This document shows, in pieces, positions 34,957 to 42,628 of a stretch of DNA of 64,000 nucleotides; position 1 is the first letter of the stretch; every line of letters begins with the position of its first letter. Source of the DNA: Bradyrhizobium sp. 1(2017) (GTDB lineage Bacteria > Pseudomonadota > Alphaproteobacteria > Rhizobiales > Xanthobacteraceae); contig NZ_CP050022.2 of assembly GCF_011602485.2 (NCBI RefSeq), forward strand, positions 2,872,001 through 2,936,000, written 5' to 3'. The notes beneath the pieces were generated by a model. It was not told the DNA's origin. It saw only the letters and a program-made list of their open reading frames with translations, and searched no databases. A program made the position numbers and the translations under genes.

Positions 34957-35742
34957 ATGCCGAAATTCGCCGCCAACCTCACCATGCTCTTCAACGAGAT
35001 GCCGTTTCTCGATCGCTTTGCTGCTGCGAAGGCGGCGGGTTTCTCCGGGGTCGAGTATCTGTTTCCCTATGACTTCGACAAGGCGCAGCTGCGCGAGCAG
35101 TTGGAGGCTCACGGACTGACACAAGTGCTGCACAATTTGCCGGCCGGCAACTGGGCGGCAGGCGAGCGCGGCATCGCCATCCTGCCCGATCGCACCAGCG
35201 AATTCCGCGACGGCGTGTTCCGCGCCATCGACTACGCCAAGGCGCTCGATTGCGAGCAGCTCAACTGCCTCGTCGGCATCGCGCCCAGCGGTGCCGATCC
35301 GCGCGAGCTTCAGGAGACACTGGTCGGCAATCTGCGCTTCGCGGCCTCGACGCTGGCGCGGGAAAACATCAAGCTGCTGGTCGAGCCGATCAACACGCTG
35401 GACATTCCTGGCTTCTACCTCGATGGCACCGAGCAGGCGGTCCAGCTCATCTCCGAGGTGCGGTCGAGCAATTTGTTCGTCCAGTACGACATCTATCACA
35501 TGCAGATCATGGAGGGTGATCTCGCCCGCACCATGCAGGAATATCTCCCGCAGATTGCGCACGTGCAGCTTGCCGACAATCCCGGCCGCCACGAGCCAGG
35601 CACCGGCGAGATCAACTATCCCTTCCTGTTCCGCCACCTCGACGCGATCGGCTATCGCGGCTGGGTCGGCTGCGAATACAAGCCGCGCACCACGACGCTC
35701 GAAGGGCTCTCGTGGCACGCGGCACAGACGTTCGAGACCTGA
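34957..35742 (+). CDS. hyi: Hydroxypyruvate isomerase
   Basis: The 261-residue TIM-barrel protein converts hydroxypyruvate and tartronate semialdehyde into each other. It shows metal-site text (LLVEPINTLDIPGFYL, YDIYHMQIMEGD, HVQLADNPGRHEPGTGEINY) typical of Hyi. It starts 11 bp after the gcl stop, so the two are translated from one message. It supports the glyoxylate-to-glycerate route with glxR. Confidence 0.95.
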   Translation: MPKFAANLTMLFNEMPFLDRFAAAKAAGFSGVEYLFPYDFDKAQLREQLEAHGLTQVLHNLPAGNWAAGERGIAILPDRTSEFRDGVFRAIDYAKALDCEQLNCLVGIAPSGADPRELQETLVGNLRFAASTLARENIKLLVEPINTLDIPGFYLDGTEQAVQLISEVRSSNLFVQYDIYHMQIMEGDLARTMQEYLPQIAHVQLADNPGRHEPGTGEINYPFLFRHLDAIGYRGWVGCEYKPRTTTLEGLSWHAAQTFET

Positions 35743-35753
35743 GGAAACAAGAC

Positions 35754-36641
35754 ATGATTGACATCGGCTTCATCGGAGTTGGCACCATGGGACGGCCGAT
35801 GGCCGGCCATCTCCTTGACGCGGGCTATCGCGTACTCCTGCACGACGTTTCGCCTGTCGCACCCGAGCTGATCGCCGCCGGCGGAATCGCCTGCAAGTCG
35901 GCCAAGGAAGTTGCCGAGGAGGCGGATGCGGTCATCATCATGGTGCCGGATACGCCGCATGTGGAAGCGGTGCTGTTCGGCAAGGATGGCGTCGCGAGCG
36001 GCATTTCAAAGGGCAAGATCGTCGTCGACATGAGCTCGATCTCGCCGCTGGCGACCAAGGAGTTCGCAAAGGAGATCGAGGCGCTGGGCGCCGATTATCT
36101 CGACGCGCCGGTGTCGGGCGGGGAGGTCGGCGCAAAAGCTGCGAGCCTCACCATCATGGTCGGCGGGCCCGAGCGCGCCTTCGGCACCATGAAGCCGGTC
36201 TTCGACAAAATGGGCAAGAACATCACGCATGTCGGCGCCAATGGCGACGGTCAGACCACGAAGGTCGCCAACCAGATCATCGTCGCGCTGACGATCGAAG
36301 CCGTGAGCGAAGCGCTGCTATTTGCATCCAAGGCCGGGGCGAACCCTGCACTGGTGCGCAAGGCGCTGATGGGCGGGTTCGCATCGTCGCGGATTCTGGA
36401 GGTCCATGGCGAGCGCATGGTGAAGCGCAATTTCGATCCGGGCTTCCGCATCGAGCTGCACCAGAAGGATCTGAATCTGGCGCTCGAAGGCGCGCGTGCG
36501 CTCGGCCTCTCGCTGCCGAGCACGGCGGTGGCGCAGCAGTTGTTCTCGTCCTGCACGGCGCATGGCGGCAAGGCCTGGGATCATTCCGCAATGGTGCGTG
36601 CGCTGGAACTGATGGCAGGGCACGAGATCGCCGCGGTCTGA
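35754..36641 (+). CDS. glxR: Tartronate semialdehyde reductase (2-hydroxy-3-oxopropionate reductase)
   Basis: The 295-residue beta-hydroxyacid dehydrogenase starts with GFIGVGTMGRPMAGHLLDAG (cofactor binding) and has DAPVSGGEVGAKAASL (substrate binding) and the catalytic Lys in GDGQTTKVANQI. It reduces tartronate semialdehyde to glycerate with NAD(P)H. The ATG at 35754 follows GAGGAAAC. It ends the gcl-hyi-glxR operon; glycerate would then enter glycolysis. Confidence 0.95.
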   Translation: MIDIGFIGVGTMGRPMAGHLLDAGYRVLLHDVSPVAPELIAAGGIACKSAKEVAEEADAVIIMVPDTPHVEAVLFGKDGVASGISKGKIVVDMSSISPLATKEFAKEIEALGADYLDAPVSGGEVGAKAASLTIMVGGPERAFGTMKPVFDKMGKNITHVGANGDGQTTKVANQIIVALTIEAVSEALLFASKAGANPALVRKALMGGFASSRILEVHGERMVKRNFDPGFRIELHQKDLNLALEGARALGLSLPSTAVAQQLFSSCTAHGGKAWDHSAMVRALELMAGHEIAAV

Positions 36642-36642
36642 T

Positions 36643-36659
36643 CTGTTACCGCGTAACAG
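36643..36659. repeat. Perfect palindrome after glxR
   Basis: CTGTTAC-CGC-GTAACAG is a 7-3-7 inverted repeat starting 1 bp after the glxR stop. It may be a regulator site for the next gene at 36755 or a weak transcription stop; no T-run follows. Confidence 0.5.
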
Positions 36660-36754
36660 TCTCTGGATTGGCGCGTCTTTGGCCGCAGGGGAACCGGAAC
36701 AATGCTTCGGCCCCGCGGTTGATGGCGCATAACAACCACTGGAGACTTAAGGAC

Positions 36755-37138
36755 ATGAAAACCCGTCTTGCGATTTCGTTGGCTGCCGCCTCGCTGCTGG
36801 CGTCGAGCGCAGCCTTTGCCCAGTCGACGACCGAACAGGGCGCCAGGGACGGCGCGCGCGCGGGCGGCGACATTGGCGGTCCTATCGGCGCGATGGTCGG
36901 CGGCACCGTCGGTGCGGCCGTTGGCGCCGGTCTCGAAATTCCGAATGCGATCCTGGGTGGAATCCCGCGCAGTGAATCGGTTGTCGTAGAGGAGCGCGTC
37001 GTGGTCGGCGAACCCCTGCCTCCGAGGGTGGTGCTGCGCCCGGTGCCGAACTACACCGAGTACCGCTATGCGGTCGTGAACGACCGCCGCGTGATCGTCG
37101 AGCCGCGCACGCGCCGCGTGGTCAAGATCATCGACTGA
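36755..37138 (+). CDS. Small exported DUF1236-like protein
   Basis: The 127-residue protein has a Sec signal (MKTRLAISLAAASLLASSAAFAQ), then a glycine-rich stretch (GARAGGDIGGPIGAMVGG), and a C-terminal tail near VVNDRRVIVEPRTRRVVKIID, which is typical of DUF1236 in Rhizobiales. No function is established. The start is supported by GGAGACTTAAGGAC just upstream. Confidence 0.85.
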   Translation: MKTRLAISLAAASLLASSAAFAQSTTEQGARDGARAGGDIGGPIGAMVGGTVGAAVGAGLEIPNAILGGIPRSESVVVEERVVVGEPLPPRVVLRPVPNYTEYRYAVVNDRRVIVEPRTRRVVKIID

Positions 37139-37180
37139 TCTGCGCTAGCCTAAGCGCTGAGAAGTTGGCCCTGCGGCGTG

Positions 37181-37558
37181 TCACTCCGCGGGGCCTTCGC
37201 TCGTCAGGGCCGAATTTGCGCGAAGCCAGCTTATGGCCCAATCGGCAGCGGCCGCGAGCGCAAAGCCGACGCAAGCAGTGGAGGCATCGACCAGAAAATC
37301 CTCCAACCGCGCATGGCGTCCGGGTGCCCAAAATTGCATCAGTTCGAGCACGCCGATCAGGACGACCGCAACCGCAGTGGTCAGCAGGCGTCGCCGCCGA
37401 TAGGCGATGCCGAAGGCCAGCCCCACCAGGATGAAGGCGAGCGCATGCTCGCCATCCTGACCGAGGTCGGAATGGGGCCGCAGGCCCGGCGGGCCGAGGG
37501 TTGCGAAGGTGACGGCGGCTGCGAGCAGCCAGGCAAAGGAACGAATGAAAATGGACAT
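37181..37558 (-). CDS. VanZ-like membrane protein
   Basis: The 125-residue protein has four predicted membrane segments and the VanZ-like pattern with FLVDASTACVGFALAAA near the end and a SDLGQDGEHALAFILVG segment. VanZ-family functions are mostly unknown. It faces the DUF1236 gene convergently. Confidence 0.8.
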   Translation of the reverse strand: MSIFIRSFAWLLAAAVTFATLGPPGLRPHSDLGQDGEHALAFILVGLAFGIAYRRRRLLTTAVAVVLIGVLELMQFWAPGRHARLEDFLVDASTACVGFALAAAADWAISWLRANSALTSEGPAE

Positions 37559-37620
37559 CCAGACCGCTTAGCACGGATTTGGCGGGGCTGTCGCGAGGTC
37601 GGTTAGTTAATGACAAAATG

Positions 37621-38217
37621 TTAAAGGGGCTCGCGGACACCGAGCCCGTGCATGAAGCGCTCCCGGATTTGTACGGGGTCCCTGCGGGTGGTGCCGACGC
37701 CGGGCTTGTCGTCGATGCGGACCGCGATCAGGCTCGGCTCGTCAGCCGACATGGCCGCCTCCACCAGCCGCTCGAAATCCTCCTCGTCCGCGGCCCAGGC
37801 GCTCTTGGCGAGGCCCGAGCCGAGCGCGATGGCGACGATGTCGGCGACGTTCGCTGCCGGCGTCGGCTGCGCGCCGGTGATTTGGTAGATGCCGTTGTCC
37901 ATCACGATCATCGTGAGGTTCTTCGGCCTCAAGGCCGCAATCGTCGAGAGCGCGCCGAGCTGCATCAGCAGCGAGCCGTCGCCTTCCAGCGCGACGACGT
38001 GCCGGTCGGGCTGCGCCAGCGCCACGCCGAGCGCGATCGGAAAGGCGAGCCCCATGCTGCCCAGCATGTAGAAATTCTGCGGGCGGTGGCCGGCGGCCCA
38101 GAGATCGAAATTGGTGTTGCCGATGCCGCCGATCACGGCTTCCTCGTGCTTGAGCCTGGCGATCAGGCGCGAGGTCACATCAAAGCGGTTCATCACCTTG
38201 GTGTTGCGGGTGTTCAT
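37621..38217 (-). CDS. ThDP decarboxylase C-terminal-type subunit (sulfopyruvate/phosphonopyruvate decarboxylase beta)
   Basis: The 198-residue protein is the cofactor-binding half of a ThDP decarboxylase, with GSMGLAFPIALGVAL and the motif EGDGSLLMQLGAL to MDNGIYQITGAQP. The partner half is the upstream gene (8-bp gap). Split ThDP decarboxylases of this size include sulfopyruvate decarboxylase (ComDE) and phosphonopyruvate decarboxylase. I cannot decide the substrate from the sequence. Confidence 0.85.
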   Translation of the reverse strand: MNTRNTKVMNRFDVTSRLIARLKHEEAVIGGIGNTNFDLWAAGHRPQNFYMLGSMGLAFPIALGVALAQPDRHVVALEGDGSLLMQLGALSTIAALRPKNLTMIVMDNGIYQITGAQPTPAANVADIVAIALGSGLAKSAWAADEEDFERLVEAAMSADEPSLIAVRIDDKPGVGTTRRDPVQIRERFMHGLGVREPL

Positions 38218-38225
38218 GGCGGCGC

Positions 38226-38792
38226 TCACTTGTCGAAGACCTTGCCGCCGGTGAGCAGCGGATTGAGGATCAGCGCCACCGGCGCCTGCGTGGTGACAGC
38301 CTGCTTGATCGAGCGGTCGGCGATGAATTCGAGCTCGTCGAGCCGGGTGATGGTGTGGTGCTCCAGCGCCAGCGAATCCAGCACCGGACGCATGGTGCGG
38401 CAGACCAGCGACTGGCCGTAGTTGAACTCTCCGAGCGTGCCGCGCTCGGAGACGAACATGATCAGCGGGATCTGGTAGGGCACCGCGAGCGAGGCCAGCA
38501 CGTTGGCGAGCGTCGCAAAGCCGGAGGTCTGCATCAGCACCGCGCCGCGCCGTCCGCCCATCCAGGCCCCGGAGACGATGCCGACCGCTTCCTCCTCGCG
38601 CGCGGCGGCAAAGGTGGTGAAGAAGGGGTCGGCGTGCAGATTCTTGATCAGCGGCGTCAGCACGCGGTCGGGAACGTAGGGGATGAGGCTGATCTCGTTC
38701 CGCTTCAGGGTTTGCAGGACGATGCCGTGCCAGCTGCTCTCGCCGGCCCCCTGTGCCGCCTGGGGCGAGGTCTTCTGCTCCGCAATCGCCAT
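38226..38792 (-). CDS. ThDP decarboxylase N-terminal-type subunit (sulfopyruvate/phosphonopyruvate decarboxylase alpha)
   Basis: The 188-residue protein resembles the Pyr domain of ThDP enzymes: REEEAVGIVSGAWMGGRRGAVLMQTSGFAT carries the Glu that activates the cofactor. It ends 8 bp before the beta subunit starts. With that partner it would make a decarboxylase of 3-sulfopyruvate or 3-phosphonopyruvate. The ATG at 38792 was chosen since the upstream frame is not coding-like. It is divergent from a D-2-hydroxyacid dehydrogenase. Confidence 0.85.
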   Translation of the reverse strand: MAIAEQKTSPQAAQGAGESSWHGIVLQTLKRNEISLIPYVPDRVLTPLIKNLHADPFFTTFAAAREEEAVGIVSGAWMGGRRGAVLMQTSGFATLANVLASLAVPYQIPLIMFVSERGTLGEFNYGQSLVCRTMRPVLDSLALEHHTITRLDELEFIADRSIKQAVTTQAPVALILNPLLTGGKVFDK

Positions 38793-39047
38793 TGCGTTCT
38801 CCCTTGCGCCGCGCATGCTTCTTGGTCTTGGCCATCGTTCTGGCCGTCGCGGCGGTCCGCCGAACTTGACGCGGCGGGCGGGATTGTCAACATGTCCGGG
38901 CCGGCACCGTGATCTGCGCCAGACGGCCTGCCGTGGCCGGCGTCGCCATGTCATATAGGCGGCAACGAAAAGCGGGAGGAAGCACGAAGGAGCGCGTGTC
39001 GCGCTGGCCTTGCCGATATCCCTCGCGAGCGAGCCGGAAGGGTCCTG

Positions 39048-40097
39048 ATGTCCGTCAACAACAAGCGCGTCTTCTACGTCAAATACCTGGCCAATCCGAT
39101 CTATATCGACATCCTGAAGGCGCGGCCCGACGTCCGGCTCGATCGCATCGAGAACGAAAGCCCCGAGGATTTCTATGCGCCCATCCTCAGCGCCGCCCAT
39201 GTCTACCAGGTCGGCGCGGCCCGCGATGAACTGGCGCCGCATTTCCATGTCGATGCCGCCTTCCTGAAGCGCACGCCGAACTTGCTGCTCGTCTCCAGCA
39301 ATGGCGCGGGCTTCGATCCTGTTGACGTCGAGGCCTGCACGGACGCGGGCGTCGTGGTGGTCAACCAGTCCGGCGGCAACGCCCATTCGGTCGCCGAGCA
39401 TGCGCTGGCGATGATGCTGACGCTGTCAAAGCGCATCATCCAGTCCGACCGCCGCCTGCGCCGCGAGCGCGACGTCAACCGCAACGAGCTCGTCGGCAAC
39501 GAGGTCGAACACAAGACCGTCGGCATCATCGGGCTCGGCAATGTCGGCCGGCGCATCGCCGCGCTGTGCAAGGGCCTGCTCGGGATGAAGGTGCTGGCCT
39601 ATGATCCCTATCTGTCGGCCGAGGTCATGGCGGAGCGGGGCGGGGAGAAGGTCGAGCTCGACGAGCTGCTGCGCCGGTCCGATTTCGTCTCGATCTCGTG
39701 CCCGCTCAACAAGGGCAGCCGCAACATGATCAGCGTGCGCGAATTCGGGCTGATGCAGCCGCATGCCTATTTCGTCACCACGGCGCGCGGCTTCATCCAT
39801 GATGAGGACGCGCTGCTCCAGGCGTTGCGCGACAAGCGCATTGCGGGTGCCGGCCTCGACGTCTGGTCCAAGGAGCCGCCGCCGCCGGAGCATCCGCTGC
39901 TCCAGCTCGACAACGTGCTGGCGAGCCCCCATACCGCGGGGGTGACCATCGAGGCGCGTCAGAACATGGGTCGCATCGCCGCCGAGCAGGTGCTGGAGAC
40001 GCTCGACGGCAAGCGCCCGCCGCGCATCATCAATCCCGAAGTCTGGCCGCGCTATGCGGAGCGCTTCAAGCAGGCATTCGGCGTGACGCCGGGGTAG
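39048..40097 (+). CDS. D-2-hydroxyacid dehydrogenase (NAD-binding)
   Basis: The 349-residue protein belongs to the phosphoglycerate-dehydrogenase-like family. It has GIIGLGNVGRRIAALCKG (NAD motif), catalytic Arg in VTTARGFIHD, a later Glu within KEPPPPEHP, and the catalytic His in SPHTAGVT. It interconverts 2-hydroxy and 2-keto acids. Since it is divergent from a sulfopyruvate/phosphonopyruvate-type decarboxylase, its product may be the keto acid of that enzyme, for example sulfopyruvate from sulfolactate (inferred). Confidence 0.9.
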   Translation: MSVNNKRVFYVKYLANPIYIDILKARPDVRLDRIENESPEDFYAPILSAAHVYQVGAARDELAPHFHVDAAFLKRTPNLLLVSSNGAGFDPVDVEACTDAGVVVVNQSGGNAHSVAEHALAMMLTLSKRIIQSDRRLRRERDVNRNELVGNEVEHKTVGIIGLGNVGRRIAALCKGLLGMKVLAYDPYLSAEVMAERGGEKVELDELLRRSDFVSISCPLNKGSRNMISVREFGLMQPHAYFVTTARGFIHDEDALLQALRDKRIAGAGLDVWSKEPPPPEHPLLQLDNVLASPHTAGVTIEARQNMGRIAAEQVLETLDGKRPPRIINPEVWPRYAERFKQAFGVTPG

Positions 40098-40214
40098 GGG
40101 CCCGCCAGGTTTGTTCGTGCTCCGACCGTTGGTTACGAGGATCAGAACAGAAAGCGGCGGATTTTACTGATGGCATAAGTGAACGCGTATCGCTTGTGCT
40201 GTACTTGAAAGTCC

Positions 40215-40664
40215 ATGAACGTATTCTCGATTGCGACATCTGGACTTTCTGCGGCGAGCTTGCGCGTGAACGTGGCGGCGAGCAACATCGCCAATGTTCG
40301 CACGAACGGCCCGCTGCCTTCGGCAGGCGGATCGGATCCTGCAGCGAGTGCGGCCGGTTCGAGCATTGGCCCGGCTTTTCCCCCGGCCTATGTGCCGTTG
40401 CGAGTGGATCAGGTTGCCCAATCGAGCGGCGCGACCGCGGGCGGTACGGTTGCGACCGTGTCGGCGGTCTTGCCGAGCTTCACATCCCAGTCCGACCCGA
40501 GCTCTCCGTTCGCAAACCAGGACGGCCTGGTCGCAGCGCCGAATGTCGATCTCGCTGGTGAATTCGTTCAGCTGGCCACCGCGAAGTACAGCTTCATTGC
40601 CAATGCGAAGGTCATTCAAGCCTACGCGGAAACGACAGAGTCGCTGCTCGACATCACGGCGTGA
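40215..40664 (+). CDS. Orphan flagellar basal-body-rod-like protein
   Basis: The 149-residue protein starts like rod proteins (MNVFSIATSGLSAASLRVNVAASNIANVRTNG) and ends with a rod C-terminal-type helix (DLAGEFVQLATAKYSFIANAKVIQAY), similar to FlgC-type proteins. No other flagellar gene lies in this window. The middle is Ser/Ala-rich and poorly conserved. Whether it serves a flagellar rod is unknown. Confidence 0.78.
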   Translation: MNVFSIATSGLSAASLRVNVAASNIANVRTNGPLPSAGGSDPAASAAGSSIGPAFPPAYVPLRVDQVAQSSGATAGGTVATVSAVLPSFTSQSDPSSPFANQDGLVAAPNVDLAGEFVQLATAKYSFIANAKVIQAYAETTESLLDITA

Positions 40665-40735
40665 TGCTTGATGTCAGCTTGCTTCGCCAGCCCTCGCTCA
40701 TCCCCCTTCACTGGCGCGACGGCGGGATAGGGCGT

Positions 40736-41677
40736 CTACCCCAGCTTTGCGCCGAGCTGCTGGAACACGGCTTCGCAGGTCATGAGGTCAAGATGGCCGC
40801 CGCCCGCGTTCTTGAAGAACGTGATGTCTGAAGGTGATGTCCGCCCCTGCACGCGGCCGCCGGCGAGGTCGTAGAGGTCTCCGAGGACATCCTTGTCGCT
40901 GATTGCGCCGCTGGCGATCGGCTGCAGGATGTCGCCGACACCGTGAAAGGCGGATTCCCGACGGTCCACGAAGACGCGCGACAGCTTTGCCGCCTCGTCG
41001 TCGGCCTCCCGCGTTTGTGGCGTGTAGCCGCCGACGAGGTCGAGATGCGTGCCGGGCCGCAGGTTGCGGCCTTTGATCAACGGATGATGCGCGCGGGTGC
41101 AGGTGGTGATGATATCGGCCTCTCGCGTTGCCGCGTCGAGGTCCGTGATCGTCTCCGCCTTCACGCCTTCCCTTGTCAGTCGCTCCGCGAGATTGGCCGC
41201 CCGCTCGGCGCTCCGATTCCAGATCAGCACACGTTGTAGCGAGGGCCGCACGGCGCGATGGCCCCGGATCAGCCACTCGGACATCTCACCGGCGCCGACG
41301 CAAAGCAGGGTCTCGGCGCCGGGCGACGCAAGCAATTTCGTGCCCAGCGCGGAATCGGCCGCGGTGCGCCAATGTGTGATCTCGGTCCCGTCCATTGCCG
41401 CGAGCGGTTTTCCGTCGGTGCCGTCGAACAGCACGCACACGGCTTGCACCGCCGGCATCTTGCCTCCCGCCAGATTGGCCGGGAAGCTGGTGAACATCTT
41501 GCTCGCCATGTAGCGGCCGGGATCGACGGCGCTGCGAATGACGTACTGCCCTTTCTCGTCTCCCAGAAAAGCGTCCAGCACCTCCATCTTCGGACGGCGA
41601 TGCGCCGCTTCCAGAGCCGCAATGAGGATCGGAAAGGTCAGAACTTTCGTGACTTCTGTATCGGAGACAAAGTGCAA
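40736..41677 (-). CDS. Ornithine cyclodeaminase family protein
   Basis: The protein (313 residues from TTG 41677) has the mu-crystallin/OCD fold pattern: SKMFTSFPAN, HWRTAADSALGTKLLASPGAETLLCVGAGEMSEWLIRGH (NAD region) and DLVGGYTPQTREAD. The family makes proline from ornithine or acts as imine or ketimine reductases or dehydrogenases; the specific substrate is open. A TTG with GAGGA 6 nt upstream is preferred; an upstream TTG at 41740 is less likely. Confidence 0.85.
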   Translation of the reverse strand: MHFVSDTEVTKVLTFPILIAALEAAHRRPKMEVLDAFLGDEKGQYVIRSAVDPGRYMASKMFTSFPANLAGGKMPAVQAVCVLFDGTDGKPLAAMDGTEITHWRTAADSALGTKLLASPGAETLLCVGAGEMSEWLIRGHRAVRPSLQRVLIWNRSAERAANLAERLTREGVKAETITDLDAATREADIITTCTRAHHPLIKGRNLRPGTHLDLVGGYTPQTREADDEAAKLSRVFVDRRESAFHGVGDILQPIASGAISDKDVLGDLYDLAGGRVQGRTSPSDITFFKNAGGGHLDLMTCEAVFQQLGAKLG

Positions 41678-41830
41678 AGCAAATCCTCGTGGCTTGCTGC
41701 CGGCATTTTCGCCTTTAGCCCCGGCCGGCTGGTTCCGCAATCGCTTGCTCGAGTTTGATCCGCGTCAAAATCTCCTTCCCCCGTGCGGCCTAAATGGGAT
41801 TAGAGTGCCGCCGGGCAGGCAGGAGGTCCC

Positions 41831-42043
41831 ATGTCAACCTATGTCGTCAAGTTCATGAAGGACGTGCTCGGTCAGTACGGCCGGCAGATCGAGGTGTGCC
41901 AGGGCACGCTCGAAATTGACGCCTCCGACGAGAACGAAGCCAGAGAACGGGCCAAGGCGAAGTTTTGCAAGGATCAAGCCTTGCATCATTGGTCACTGCA
42001 TGCCGACCGCATCCAGGTCAGAGCGGCTGACTTTCCATCGTGA
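41831..42043 (+). CDS. Conserved small protein, 70 aa
   Basis: The frame encodes MSTYVVKFMKDVLGQYGRQIEVCQGTLEIDASDENEARERAKAKF and a mixed tail, a soluble protein with a likely beta-alpha pattern. AGGAGG-type ribosome site (GGCAGGAGGTCCC) precedes the ATG. No function is known to me. It is convergent with the acetyltransferase gene that ends 3 bp later. Confidence 0.8.
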   Translation: MSTYVVKFMKDVLGQYGRQIEVCQGTLEIDASDENEARERAKAKFCKDQALHHWSLHADRIQVRAADFPS

Positions 42044-42046
42044 ACC

Positions 42047-42622
42047 TTACCGGCCAGGCGTCGTGACGGGCGGGGCTGCCGTCGTGCCTGCGCCGAGCGA
42101 CCGCTGTACCATCACGGTGTCGGACCAGCGGCCGTGGCGATAGGCGACGCCGCAGAGCAGGCCGGCGCGCGCGAAACCGAACTTTTCGTGCAGCGCCAGC
42201 GAGGGCGCGTTGTCGGCATCGATATAACCGATCATCTGGCGGAAGCCCGTCGCCGCGCAGGCGTCGATCAAGCCCTGGAGCAGCAGCCGTCCGATCCCGC
42301 GGCCGAGATGCTCGTGATGAACGTAGATGGAATGCTTGGCGGTGTAGCGATAGGCCGGCCGCTTGCGGAACTGCACGGCATAGGCATAGCCCACGACCTC
42401 CCCGCGAAACGTCGCGACCAGATGCGGCAGGCGGGTCTGCTTAAGGTTCTTGCGGCGGTCGCGCAGATCGTCCGGCTCGGGCGCGCCGGTTCCCTCGACG
42501 TCGCGCGGCACGCCGTTGCGGACGTGATGGCGGTAAATCGCCAGCATCGCCTCGACATCGCCCTCGCGTGAGGGCCGGACCAGAACCTGTTCGTCACTTG
42601 CGCGCGCGGCTGTTTCGTTCAT
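42047..42622 (-). CDS. GNAT-family N-acetyltransferase (PAT-like)
   Basis: The 191-residue protein has the GNAT fold: VGYAYAVQFRKRPAYRYTAKHSIYVHHEHLGRGIGRLLLQGLI with the acetyl-CoA motif Arg/Gln-x-x-Gly-x-Gly/Ala (HLGRGIG) and IDADNAPSLALHEKFGFARAG. This pattern resembles phosphinothricin or methionine sulfoximine acetyltransferases. The start at ATG 42622 has AGGTG nearby and overlaps the stop region of the decarboxylase gene (7 bp gap). Confidence 0.9.
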   Translation of the reverse strand: MNETAARASDEQVLVRPSREGDVEAMLAIYRHHVRNGVPRDVEGTGAPEPDDLRDRRKNLKQTRLPHLVATFRGEVVGYAYAVQFRKRPAYRYTAKHSIYVHHEHLGRGIGRLLLQGLIDACAATGFRQMIGYIDADNAPSLALHEKFGFARAGLLCGVAYRHGRWSDTVMVQRSLGAGTTAAPPVTTPGR

Positions 42623-42628
42623 CGGCAC

